Origin: Chloroflexi bacterium UBA6077
Lineage (GTDB): Bacteria > Chloroflexota > UBA6077
NCBI GenBank assembly: GCA_002436065.1
Contig: DIXP01000005.1
Span: 1 to 64,000 of the forward strand
DNA length: 64,000 bases
Direction: 5' to 3'
In this document: positions 41,064 through 48,340 of the stretch, piece by piece
How positions within the stretch are numbered: the first letter of the stretch is position 1
Layout: every line of letters begins with the position of its first letter
Notes under the pieces: generated by a model
Told to the model about the DNA's origin: nothing
The model's database searches: none
The model's input: only the letters and a program-made list of their open reading frames with translations
Translations under genes and position numbers: made by a program

Positions 41064-41873
41064 CTAAACCAGGGGCCAGGGGATGTTCCGGTTGGGATCC
41101 AGACGCGGGAACTTCCGCTTGCGCAGAAGCTTCTCCAGCCGCGTGAAGAAGATGTTGACCTCCTCGCTGTTTAGATCGCCCTCCAACTCCGCGCGCAGTG
41201 CCTGCCGCCGATCAGGGTCATCGCGTAGTTGCTCGAGGCCCTGCAACAGTTGATCAGGAATCGATTCGCCGCAGTATTCCCAGAGAACAGTCCGCAGCTT
41301 TGGCTCCAGGTTGAAGGTGAGCCCATGGTCGATAGCCCAGATGCGTCCATCGGCACCCGGCAGACAGTGGCCAGCCTTCCGATCGGCGTTGTTCACCAGC
41401 AGGTCGAAGAGGGCTACTTCGGCCAACTCCGATCGGTAGTGGCGAACGAAGGCCGAGAGGTCTCCTCGAAAGCCCTTGCTGGGAACGTATAGCTGAACGC
41501 TGCCGAGGCCAAAGGGGCCATCCCTGATCACCGTTGCGGGAATGTTGGGCCAACCGAGGTGGTTGCTGGCGACGTAGGCCGCGTGCTCCCGGCGGTGCAG
41601 TGTTCCATGGGGGAAGTCCCAGAGAGGACGCTCGCCCTGCTGAGGCTTGTATATGGCCAGGAATTCGCCACGGCCCTCGGCGGACATCTGGACCACGAAG
41701 GTGTAGTTGCTCCCGGATAACATCAGTTCGTGGGCGGTGATCTGCGCCCTATGCAGTAGCGAGGCAGCCTCCTCCCTGGTGACGGCGATCGTCCGCTGCC
41801 TGGCCGTCGGAGTCTCTTCAGCCCCGGGCTTACGCCGCGCGGGGTCGCGCCGTTCGTCTCGCTGCCGTGCCAT
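41064..41873 (-). CDS. SCO1664 family protein (PI3/4-kinase-like fold)
   Basis: 269 residues. It matches the TIGR03843/SCO1664 pattern: LMLSGSNYTFVVQMSAEGRG, then IYKPQQGERPLWDFPHGTLH (phosphate-binding lysine), the kinase-type catalytic loop LLVNNADRKAGHCL and AIDHGLTF in the position of DFG. The N-terminal 30 residues are basic and Arg-rich. In Actinobacteria it is linked with DUF3090 (present here at 34306) and a histidine phosphatase. The substrate is unknown. The ATG at 41873 is preferred to an in-frame TTG at 41882; the ribosome-binding site is weak in both cases. Confidence 0.85.
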   Translation of the reverse strand: MARQRDERRDPARRKPGAEETPTARQRTIAVTREEAASLLHRAQITAHELMLSGSNYTFVVQMSAEGRGEFLAIYKPQQGERPLWDFPHGTLHRREHAAYVASNHLGWPNIPATVIRDGPFGLGSVQLYVPSKGFRGDLSAFVRHYRSELAEVALFDLLVNNADRKAGHCLPGADGRIWAIDHGLTFNLEPKLRTVLWEYCGESIPDQLLQGLEQLRDDPDRRQALRAELEGDLNSEEVNIFFTRLEKLLRKRKFPRLDPNRNIPWPLV

Positions 41874-42299
41874 CCTAGCCAATTCCCTGAACCCTCAAGA
41901 CGTCGTCCCCACCGGCCGATAATGGCGGTGAAGGGTACGACAATATGGTAACCGGCTTTCGGTGTCCCATCAACGCCTCTGATACTCGCGCGATGGTCTG
42001 ATCGCTGCCCTGTGCCACGTTTGACCCGCTCCAAACGTTGTTGATGAGCAGCAGCTCAGGTGCCGAGACCGGCTACAGGATCAGGACCGGTTGCTGGATC
42101 GGCCGACAACCGCCTTCGTGGCAGTGGCCGCGCCAAACGTCATAGCGGCAATTGGACAACTCTGGTGGACAGGGTAAAGGCGCCCCACCAGGCCCCGCCT
42201 CCCCATGGTTTGGCGGATCCTGGTGGGGCGCCTTCGGTCTCAACTACGCACGGCAGAGCCCACGGAAGGTTGTAGGCCGATCACAGGCCGGGCAAGCAG
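41874..42299. other. Intergenic region
   Basis: No gene seen. It includes a weak minus-strand promoter candidate (TTGATG, 17 bases, TACCAT, at about 41950-41980) for the SCO1664-type gene, and the terminator at 42177-42234 for the gene on its right. Confidence 0.3.
42177..42234 (-). terminator. Terminator of the LPxxG-type secreted protein gene
   Basis: A 16-bp perfect stem (42177-42192 aaggcgccccaccagg with 42219-42234) around a 26-base loop. The minus-strand 3' side ends in CTTTACC. Confidence 0.6.
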
Positions 42300-42632
42300 T
42301 CAGCGCGTCGACGAGCGTCTCAAAGCAAGGCCGCCACCGGCAGCCAACACGCCTGCCAGCCCCAACAGTAACCAGGCTGAGATATCGCCGCCCTCTGCCT
42401 CACCTGCAGCCGGCAAGGCGCCGGGCCCCTGTCGGACTGCTGGACCTGCTCCAGCTCCTGGACCCAGTCCGCTACCGGGGGTTACTCCTGGCGGGGGTGT
42501 TATGCCCGGTGGGGGACCTCCCCCTGGACCCGGTCCGGCTCCGGGCGCTGTTTGCTGGGCTGCGGCGATGGCGGGAGTGAGCAGCAGGACCGCCACCAGC
42601 GCCAGCATCCACACGTGGAAGTGACTTCGCAT
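42300..42632 (-). CDS. Gly/Pro-rich secreted protein with LPxxG-like C-terminal sorting signal
   Basis: 110 residues. A signal peptide (MRSHFHVWMLALVAVLLLTP, cleavage after AAA) is followed by about 45 residues almost only of Gly, Pro, Ala and Thr. The C-terminus reads LPAAGEAEGGDISAW, a hydrophobic helix (LLLGLAGVLAAGGGLAL) and RRSSTR, which is the layout of a sortase or archaeosortase-type sorting signal. No sortase gene lies in the window, so anchoring is inferred. The ATG at 42632 has GGAGG 8 bases upstream; upstream in-frame codons are not protein-like. A terminator follows. Confidence 0.68.
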   Translation of the reverse strand: MRSHFHVWMLALVAVLLLTPAIAAAQQTAPGAGPGPGGGPPPGITPPPGVTPGSGLGPGAGAGPAVRQGPGALPAAGEAEGGDISAWLLLGLAGVLAAGGGLALRRSSTR

Positions 42633-43114
42633 TGGCGTCCTCCAAATGTTGTCGGTCTGCGCCGACTGTGAAATGGGGGCCGAGGCTCCGTGGGCCGCGC
42701 GAGGTAGTGGCGCTGCAAGCCCCGCGCCACTTTTTTGTTCTAGTGGCATGGGGCATGGCTCACAGACTGGGTGACAGTTCGGTGCGCTTCTGCAAGGCGG
42801 GCATGCGATTTGGCTCGGCGTGGGGCCAATTTCACGAACCATACCACGTCGAGTAGTCGTAAGACTGTTACCCTATCTCCCCTTGCTTGTGAACCATGCC
42901 CATCAGGCACGGCGCCGGCACAAGAATTGCGGGCTCGGCGGGGCAACTCGGCGGGGCAACTTCGCCACTTCGACGTGAATGTTGCCGGGACAAGACCTCT
43001 GCGGTTAGAGATGCGTCGGTGAGTTCGGTCGAGACAACGTACGCCACCCTGCAACCACCGTGGACCTCCGGGAAGAGGCGACCAGACATCAGGTGGAAAT
43101 AAGGAGGCAACACA
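42633..43114. other. Intergenic region
   Basis: No gene seen. It holds a 13-bp perfect tandem duplication, CTCGGCGGGGCAA twice (42934-42959). Long reading frames here on both strands are composition artefacts. Confidence 0.35.
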
Positions 43115-43531
43115 TTGCGGAAGGCTCCATTGGTGCTGTTGATTGCCGGCGCCTTGTTTGGCGTACTCGGCTCGGGTTGTGCGACCTCGACTGCGCCGCC
43201 CACGCCGACTGCTACACCTACGGCGACGGCTGCCCTCGGCGTCCCAAGCGCAGGTCCATTCGGGACGCCTGGAGCAGGCCCTGGTCCGTCCGGCACTCCT
43301 GGCGCCGGGCCAGGCCCCATCCATACACCCGGCACCGGCCTGGGGACACCTGGCGCAGGGTCCGGTCCGGGTCCGTTTGGCACACCCGGCACTGGGCCAG
43401 GCCCAGGCCCGTTCGGAACGCCCGGTACTGGTCCAGGGATTGGTCCGATTCACACCCCGGGCACCGGCATGGGGACGCCTGGGGCCGGCCCTGGACCAGG
43501 ACGCGGGCCCGGGGCAGGACCAAACCGCTGA
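43115..43531 (+). CDS. Lipoprotein with GTPGxGxGP repeats
   Basis: 138 residues. The signal peptide ends in the lipobox LGSGC (Cys 22), so it should be lipidated and surface-attached. After a short Thr/Pro linker, residues 45-138 consist of repeats such as FGTPGTGPGPGP and IHTPGTGLGTPGAG, a low-complexity elastin- or collagen-like chain with no charged residues until the end. The start is TTG at 43115 with a perfect AAGGAGG 7 bases upstream, which fixes it. Third Gly/Pro-rich exported protein in 4 kb. Function unknown; a flexible spacer or matrix component is a guess. Confidence 0.72.
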   Translation: MRKAPLVLLIAGALFGVLGSGCATSTAPPTPTATPTATAALGVPSAGPFGTPGAGPGPSGTPGAGPGPIHTPGTGLGTPGAGSGPGPFGTPGTGPGPGPFGTPGTGPGIGPIHTPGTGMGTPGAGPGPGRGPGAGPNR

Positions 43532-43874
43532 CCTCGGCCTGTGATGCCGCTGGCACTTCGCAGGCCTCGGGTTCGACCCCACTCGCAACTGCGACGCCCC
43601 GCCCGAGCGGGCGGGGCTCCGAGTGGCCCGCGGCTTGCTGCTCCCTTCTTGATCCGGCGGCGAGGCCATGCCTGGCAGACGTGGAGGGGGGCGTTGGCGA
43701 CCTGGTGGAGGGTTTGGCTCCAGGTGGCAGTCCTGCTGGGCGGATTGTTGGCGTACCGGGCATTTCAGCGTGGCTCCGTGGGGCAAACGGTGCTGGTGGA
43801 TGGACTCCAGCCCCTCGGCAAGTCGTGCTTGGTGACGGAAGCCCCGGCGGCGCGCCCACCGCAACCGAGGCTAG
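43532..43874. other. Region before the decayed M15 gene
   Basis: No credible start codon. Plus-strand frames near 43680-43870 look partly protein-like (LADVEGGVGDLVEGLAPGGS) and may be an earlier part of the decayed gene in a different frame. Confidence 0.3.
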
Positions 43875-44530
43875 CGATCCGAACGGGCGTGGGCTTTCTC
43901 CCTGGAGCTCTCCCCCGACCCTGTCGCGACCGTCGCGGCAGGATGCCCGCCTGGGCCGTGCCCCAGCGATCTGGAATTCGCCGTAAACGGCTGCATCTGC
44001 GCGTGCCAGCTGTACGATCAGACGCGAGTTCACGCGTCCTTCTGCTGCCCCAATGGCTTCTCGGAGACGGAGTGCGCGGAGGTGCTCAGGGACGATGCCC
44101 TGCTGGCCTCGGTGTTCGGCGGATCGGAGTCAGAAGTCGTGTCACAGCTGGTGGCCGTCGAGATGCAGGGCCGGTCCGCTCTAGTGCACCAGAAGGCCCT
44201 AGCCGCCTTCGAAAGGGCGGCAAGGGCTATCGAGGGCTCCGCCTACAGGATCGTGGAAGCGCCGGAAACCTACTCCTATCGCGTGATCCATGGCCGCCAG
44301 CTTCTCAGCCTTCACGCCTACGGTATTGCGGTGGACATCAATCCGAGCGCGAACCCCTCGTGTGGCGTAAGTCAGACCTGCCGCGCTACAACGACCTCGT
44401 CACCGACATGCCGGCGGATTTCGTCCAAGCATTCAAGGACGCTGGCTTCGATTGGGGCGGCGACTGGGTCGCGCATCCGGACCCTATGCCCTTCGAGTGG
44501 GCCGGTTGGTTGAGCGAACTGGTCCCATAG
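43875..44530 (+). pseudogene. Decayed M15-family D-Ala-D-Ala carboxypeptidase-like gene
   Basis: One frame carries SYRVIHGRQLLSLHAYGIAV followed by DINPSANP, the SxHxxGxAxD metal-binding motif of VanY/M15 peptidases. The family continues in a different frame with LVWRKSDLPRYNDLVTDMPA and FKDAGFDWGGDW. The shift lies in a C-run at about 44359-44362 (one base missing). The expected second metal histidine (MHFEW) reads MPFEW. Upstream the frame is open to a stop at about 43872, with no good start. The frameshift could be a sequencing error in a homopolymer, but the lost histidine argues for real decay. Confidence 0.65.
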
Positions 44531-44627
44531 TCACGAGAGCAGGCAGCCGCGTCGTGCTGGCTGGTTAGGCCGAGGGTCGGGTTTGGGGTACAATAGCCCC
44601 TCCGTAAGCTACACGCAGGGAGGAATG

Positions 44628-45965
44628 ATGTACGACCCCCAGCAGTTGGTGCGGATGGACCTCGATCACATCCTGCACCCGATGCACAACCAATCCCACA
44701 ACGCTAACGGCCCCATCGTTTTCTCCAAGGGCCGGGGTGCTGTGCTCACCGATGTGAATGGTAAGGAGTACATTGACGCCTTCGCCGGCCTGTGGAACGT
44801 CAATGTGGGTCACGGCCGCGAGGAGCTGGCCGAGGCGGCGGCGGAGCAGATGCGGGAGTTGGGCTTCGCGTCCGGCTATGCCGGCAGCTCCAACGTGCCT
44901 GGTATCCTGCTGGCCGACCGGCTGGCCAAGATCGCCCCCGGCGACCTCAATGCCACCTACTTTACCACCGGCGGGGCGGAGTCCAATGAGACGGCCTTCA
45001 AGGTCGCCCGCTTCTATTGGAAGATGAACGGCAGGCCGGACAAGGTTAAGATCATCGGCCGGCAGAAGGGCTACCATGGCCTGACGGCGGCGGCGATGAG
45101 TGCCACCGGCATCAGGAGTTTCTGGAGGAACTTCGACCCGCTGCAGGCCGGCTTCCACCACATCCCGATCCACTACTGCTTCCGGTGCCCGTACCACATG
45201 AGCTACCCGCAGTGTAACGTGCTCTGCGCCGACGCCCTGGAGCATCAGATTCTGGCCGAGGACCCGGAGACCATCGCCGCCTTCGTTGCCGAGCCGGTGG
45301 CCGGCACCGGCGGTGTGCTCGTCCCCCCGCCGGAGTACTTCCCGCGGATTCGGGAGACCTGCGATAAGTACAACGTCCTGTTCATCGCCGACGAGGTGAT
45401 CACAGGCTTCGGCCGCACCGGCACCATGTTCGGCCTGGAGCAGTGGGGCGTTGTGCCCGACATGATGAGCTTCGCCAAGGGCGTTACCAGTGGGTACCAG
45501 CCGCTAGGCGGCGTGATGCTGAGCGAGAAGCTGTTCCGGACCTTCCAGGAGTTGCCGGCGGACGTTACCTTCAGCCACGGCTACACCTACTCCCAGCATC
45601 CGGTGTGCTGCGCGGTGGCGCTGAGGAACCTGGACATCATCGAGCAGGAGGGGCTGGTGGGGCGCGCCGCCGCCATGGGCAGCCGCCTGATGGCCGGATT
45701 GAAGCAGCTGGAGAGCCTATCTCTGGTGGGCGAGGTGCGAGGCATTGGCCTTATGGCCGGGGTGGAACTGGCCGGGGGCAAGGCAGGGGCGCCCTGCTTG
45801 GCGGGTGTCAGTGCCAAGGTGCTCGAGTATACGGAGTCGCACGGGCTGATCCACCGGATAAGAGACGACTCCATCATGCTCGCGCCGCCGCTGACCATCA
45901 CGGAGGAGCAGATCGACTCCGTGGTCAACATCCTGGGCGAGGCGATCTCGGCCGCGGCCAAGTAG
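44628..45965 (+). CDS. Class III aminotransferase (omega-transaminase-like)
   Basis: 445 residues of a fold-type I PLP enzyme, usual length. TTGGAESNETAFKVARFYW binds the cofactor phosphate, GYHGL is the aromatic stacking motif, FIADEVITGFGRTG contains the PLP-binding Asp, and SFAKGVTSGYQPLGG holds the Schiff-base Lys. A Cys-rich segment (HYCFRCPYHMSYPQC) is found in a subset of the family. It probably transfers an amino group from an omega- or beta-amino acid or diamine to pyruvate or oxoglutarate; the substrate cannot be read. AGGGAGGA precedes two consecutive ATG codons, and I took the second. A possible TACAAT -10 lies at 44589-44594. Confidence 0.9.
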   Translation: MYDPQQLVRMDLDHILHPMHNQSHNANGPIVFSKGRGAVLTDVNGKEYIDAFAGLWNVNVGHGREELAEAAAEQMRELGFASGYAGSSNVPGILLADRLAKIAPGDLNATYFTTGGAESNETAFKVARFYWKMNGRPDKVKIIGRQKGYHGLTAAAMSATGIRSFWRNFDPLQAGFHHIPIHYCFRCPYHMSYPQCNVLCADALEHQILAEDPETIAAFVAEPVAGTGGVLVPPPEYFPRIRETCDKYNVLFIADEVITGFGRTGTMFGLEQWGVVPDMMSFAKGVTSGYQPLGGVMLSEKLFRTFQELPADVTFSHGYTYSQHPVCCAVALRNLDIIEQEGLVGRAAAMGSRLMAGLKQLESLSLVGEVRGIGLMAGVELAGGKAGAPCLAGVSAKVLEYTESHGLIHRIRDDSIMLAPPLTITEEQIDSVVNILGEAISAAAK

Positions 45966-46021
45966 TCGTCCGGCAGGCTGGTGAGAGGGGCGGAGACCCG
46001 AACGGTCCCGCCCCTGCTCCC

Positions 46022-46222
46022 TCAGGCACCCACCGGCTGCGGCGGGATGATCGCCCACAGTATCACGTACAGCAGGATTCCAGGGATGAACCCCGGGAGC
46101 GTCAGCAGCACGAAGATGATCCTGACCAGGGTTGGGTCGACGTCGAAGTACTCTGCGATTCCTCCCGCGACTCCGCCGATGATCCGCTCTCTTCTCGATC
46201 TGTACAGCTTCTTAGTCACCAT
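46022..46222 (-). CDS. PspC-domain protein
   Basis: 66 residues: KKLYRSRRERIIGGVAGGIA, EYFDVDPTLVRIIFVLLTL, a proline-glycine turn and a hydrophobic helix ILLYVILWAIIPP. This is the minimal PspC domain, a small membrane protein of the phage-shock or envelope-stress type; in many bacteria it stands alone without pspA. The ATG at 46222 is preceded by GGAGGAGGTGG; the longer frame upstream is not protein-like. It is convergent with the aminotransferase and divergent from rpsP. Confidence 0.88.
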   Translation of the reverse strand: MVTKKLYRSRRERIIGGVAGGIAEYFDVDPTLVRIIFVLLTLPGFIPGILLYVILWAIIPPQPVGA

Positions 46223-46283
46223 CCACCTCCTCCGCCAGCCAAAGGGCGGGAGAGGGTGGGCGCAATCTGCGTGCCGCGGCCGT

Positions 46284-46312
46284 TTGCCCATGAGGGCTGG
46301 GTAAACTATAAT
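46284..46312 (+). promoter_or_regulatory. Promoter of the rpsP-khpA-rimM-recO run
   Basis: TTGCCC (46284-46289), a 17-base spacer and a perfect TATAAT (46307-46312), about 105 bases before the rpsP ATG. Confidence 0.7.
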
Positions 46313-46416
46313 ACCCCTATCGCTAGGAGACTGCGGCGAGGCCACCTTGTGAGTCGTCCGTGATGAGGATGGTTCCGGGAGCCTCGCCAGTGGTGTTAGC
46401 CTCGAAAGGAGAGCGG

Positions 46417-46689
46417 ATGATCAAGATCCGGTTGAGGAGAACCGGCGCCAAGAAGCAGCCCAGCTATCGTATTGTGGTTGCCGACGCCAGGGCTCCCAGA
46501 GACGGCAAGTACATCGACATGGTAGGTCACTACAATCCCCTTACCGAACCTGCGACCATCCACGTTGACGCCGACAAGGCTGCCAAGTGGGTCCAGCAGG
46601 GCGCCCAGATGACCGAGACGGTGGAGAGGTTGTTCGCCAAGGCAGGGGTCCTGGAACAGGTCCGGCCACCGAAAGCGAAGGCAGAGTAG
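46417..46689 (+). CDS. rpsP: Ribosomal protein bS16
   Basis: 90 residues. The sequence (MIKIRLRRTGAKKQPSYRIV, VADARAPRDGKYIDMVGHYN) is unmistakably S16, a 30S assembly protein. It starts at the ATG at 46417 with AAGGAG upstream. It is first in the run with khpA and rimM, the usual bacterial order, but trmD and rplS, which normally follow, are not here. Confidence 0.97.
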   Translation: MIKIRLRRTGAKKQPSYRIVVADARAPRDGKYIDMVGHYNPLTEPATIHVDADKAAKWVQQGAQMTETVERLFAKAGVLEQVRPPKAKAE

Positions 46690-46713
46690 TCTCAGAAGGA
46701 CACGCTGTAAACT

Positions 46714-46941
46714 ATGAAAGAACTCGTGGAGTTCATAGCTCGATCGCTGGTGGACGCCCCTGATGCCGTTCGCGTATCCGAGATCGAGACGGATCAACTG
46801 ACGACCTACGAGATTGAAGTGGCTCCGGAAGACGTGGGGAAACTGATCGGGCGGCAGGGGCGTATCGTGAAGGCTATCAGGTCCGTAGTCAGGGCCTCGG
46901 CGGCCCGGCGGGGCGTTCGGGTGGCCGTCGAAGTCGTCTGA
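46714..46941 (+). CDS. khpA: KH-domain RNA-binding protein
   Basis: 75 residues: a single type II KH domain with the GxxG loop as LIGRQGRIVKAIRSVVRASA. KhpA binds RNA with KhpB and influences cell division and envelope regulation in Gram-positive bacteria. Located 24 bases after rpsP and 33 bases before rimM, its conserved position. The length is typical. Confidence 0.95.
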   Translation: MKELVEFIARSLVDAPDAVRVSEIETDQLTTYEIEVAPEDVGKLIGRQGRIVKAIRSVVRASAARRGVRVAVEVV

Positions 46942-46974
46942 TCGAACCCAAGCCTCAGAAGGCGGCTGAAAGCT

Positions 46975-47472
46975 TTGTATTTGGTCGTTGCTCGCATCGT
47001 CTCACCTCAGGGAAACAGGGGCGAGGTCAAGGCGACGGTAGTCACCGACTTCCCCGAAAGGTTCGATACCACTAGAGCGGTATTTGTGGGCCCGGAGCAC
47101 CAGCGATACGAGGTGGAACACCATCGCTATCTTGCTGATGCGGTGGTGCTCAAGCTGCGTGGCATCGACACCATCGACCAGGCAGAGCAGTTGAGGGACC
47201 AGATGGTAGAGGTGCCGGAGGAGGAGGCGGTGAGCCTTCCTCCGGGCCACTATTTCTGGCACCAGATCCTTGGTCTGCGGGTGCTAACTCCTGAAGGCGA
47301 GGATCTGGGAAGGATCGACGATATCCTCCAGACAGGTAGCAACGACGTCTACGTGGTACATGGTAGCAGGGGCGAACTGCTCCTCCCTGCGATCAAACAG
47401 GTGGTCAAGACGGTCGACCTGGACCAAGGCACCATGGTGGTGGAGTTGATGCCAGGGCTCCTAGGCGACTAG
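46975..47472 (+). CDS. rimM: Ribosome maturation factor
   Basis: 165 residues. The N-terminal RimM beta-barrel (LVVARIVSPQGNRGEVKATV ... FPERFDT) is followed by the PRC-type barrel (HYFWHQILGLRVLTPEGEDL, GSNDVYVVHG, LLLPAIKQVVKTVDL). It binds S19 and helps 30S head maturation. The start is TTG at 46975 or a second TTG two codons later; no ATG fits, and AAGGCGG lies upstream. It is followed directly by recO rather than trmD. Confidence 0.94.
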   Translation: MYLVVARIVSPQGNRGEVKATVVTDFPERFDTTRAVFVGPEHQRYEVEHHRYLADAVVLKLRGIDTIDQAEQLRDQMVEVPEEEAVSLPPGHYFWHQILGLRVLTPEGEDLGRIDDILQTGSNDVYVVHGSRGELLLPAIKQVVKTVDLDQGTMVVELMPGLLGD

Positions 47473-47476
47473 CCTC

Positions 47477-47523
47477 GGGGGTCCAGAGGAAAGCTCCCCA
47501 TGGTGGGGTTTGGGGTGTCCCCA
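47477..47523. repeat. Intergenic repeat, copy 2
   Basis: GGGGTCCAGAGG ... CTCCCCATGGTGGGG ... TGGGGTGTCCCCA, the partner of 6030-6072. It sits between rimM and recO. Confidence 0.45.
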
Positions 47524-47566
47524 AGCCCTCAACTACTGTTCTCCTTCTCCTAGAAAGCCATGACCC

Positions 47567-48340
47567 ATGCCAGAGCGGCCGAGAGTCTATAGAACCAGGG
47601 CGGTCGTGCTGAAAAGGGTCGACCTCGGCGAGGCCGACAAGATCCTCACCCTCTACACACCCCATTTCGGGAAGTTGCGAGCCGTAGCCAAGGGCGTACG
47701 TCGACCCAGTAGCAGACTAGGTGGCCACGTCGACGAGTTTGCCTATGCCGACATGCTGCTGGCCAGGGGCCGAGACCTGGACATAGTCACTCAGAGCCAG
47801 ACCCTCGAGACCTTTCGCAGGATGCGGGAGGAGTTGTGGCGGGGAAGCTGCGCATACTATATCGCCGAACTGGTGGACTGTTTCACCGAGGACCGGATCG
47901 AGAACGGTCCTCTCTTCGACCTGCTGGTGGTCACGCTCCGCGGGCTCTCTGAGAGTGATGACCTGTGGACCACGGTCCGCTTCTTCGAGCTGCACCTGTT
48001 GGAGTTGGTAGGGTACCGCCCGCAGTTGACCCACTGCGTCGGGTGCCGCACCGATATCAAGCCCGAGTCCAACTACTTCACGCCATCGCTGGGTGGGGTG
48101 TTGTGCCCTGCCTGCGGAAGGAATGAGGTCAGCGGTCTCCCCATTTCCCTCAACGGCATGAAAGTCCTAAGGTATCTCCAACGATTGCCGGCCCCGCCCG
48201 CTGGTGGGCTGCGGCTGGAACCGGCGGTCAGACGGGAGGTGGAAAGCGCCTTGCGCTCCTACGTGGAATGGCTGTTGGAGCGGGCCGTCAAGTCCTGCGC
48301 CTTCCTGGACAGGCTGCGCTTCGAGGGAATGGCTAGCTGA
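47567..48340 (+). CDS. recO: DNA repair protein RecO
   Basis: 257 residues. It has an N-terminal OB fold (YRTRAVVLKRVDLGEADKIL, LYTPHFGKLRAVAKGVRRP), a helical centre, and a C-terminal zinc finger with CVGC and CPAC (residues about 160-185). RecO loads RecA with RecF/RecR during gap repair. The stop overlaps the convergent epimerase gene by 8 bases. In many bacteria recO closes the ybeY-dgkA-era run; here it is attached to rimM. Confidence 0.94.
   Translation: MPERPRVYRTRAVVLKRVDLGEADKILTLYTPHFGKLRAVAKGVRRPSSRLGGHVDEFAYADMLLARGRDLDIVTQSQTLETFRRMREELWRGSCAYYIAELVDCFTEDRIENGPLFDLLVVTLRGLSESDDLWTTVRFFELHLLELVGYRPQLTHCVGCRTDIKPESNYFTPSLGGVLCPACGRNEVSGLPISLNGMKVLRYLQRLPAPPAGGLRLEPAVRREVESALRSYVEWLLERAVKSCAFLDRLRFEGMAS

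Noticed and set aside
42740..43864. A 374-residue minus-strand reading frame rich in Arg, Pro and Gly
   Set aside because: It lies opposite the GTPG-repeat lipoprotein and decayed M15 gene; the composition is that of a GC-rich antisense frame, with no domain and no ribosome-binding site.
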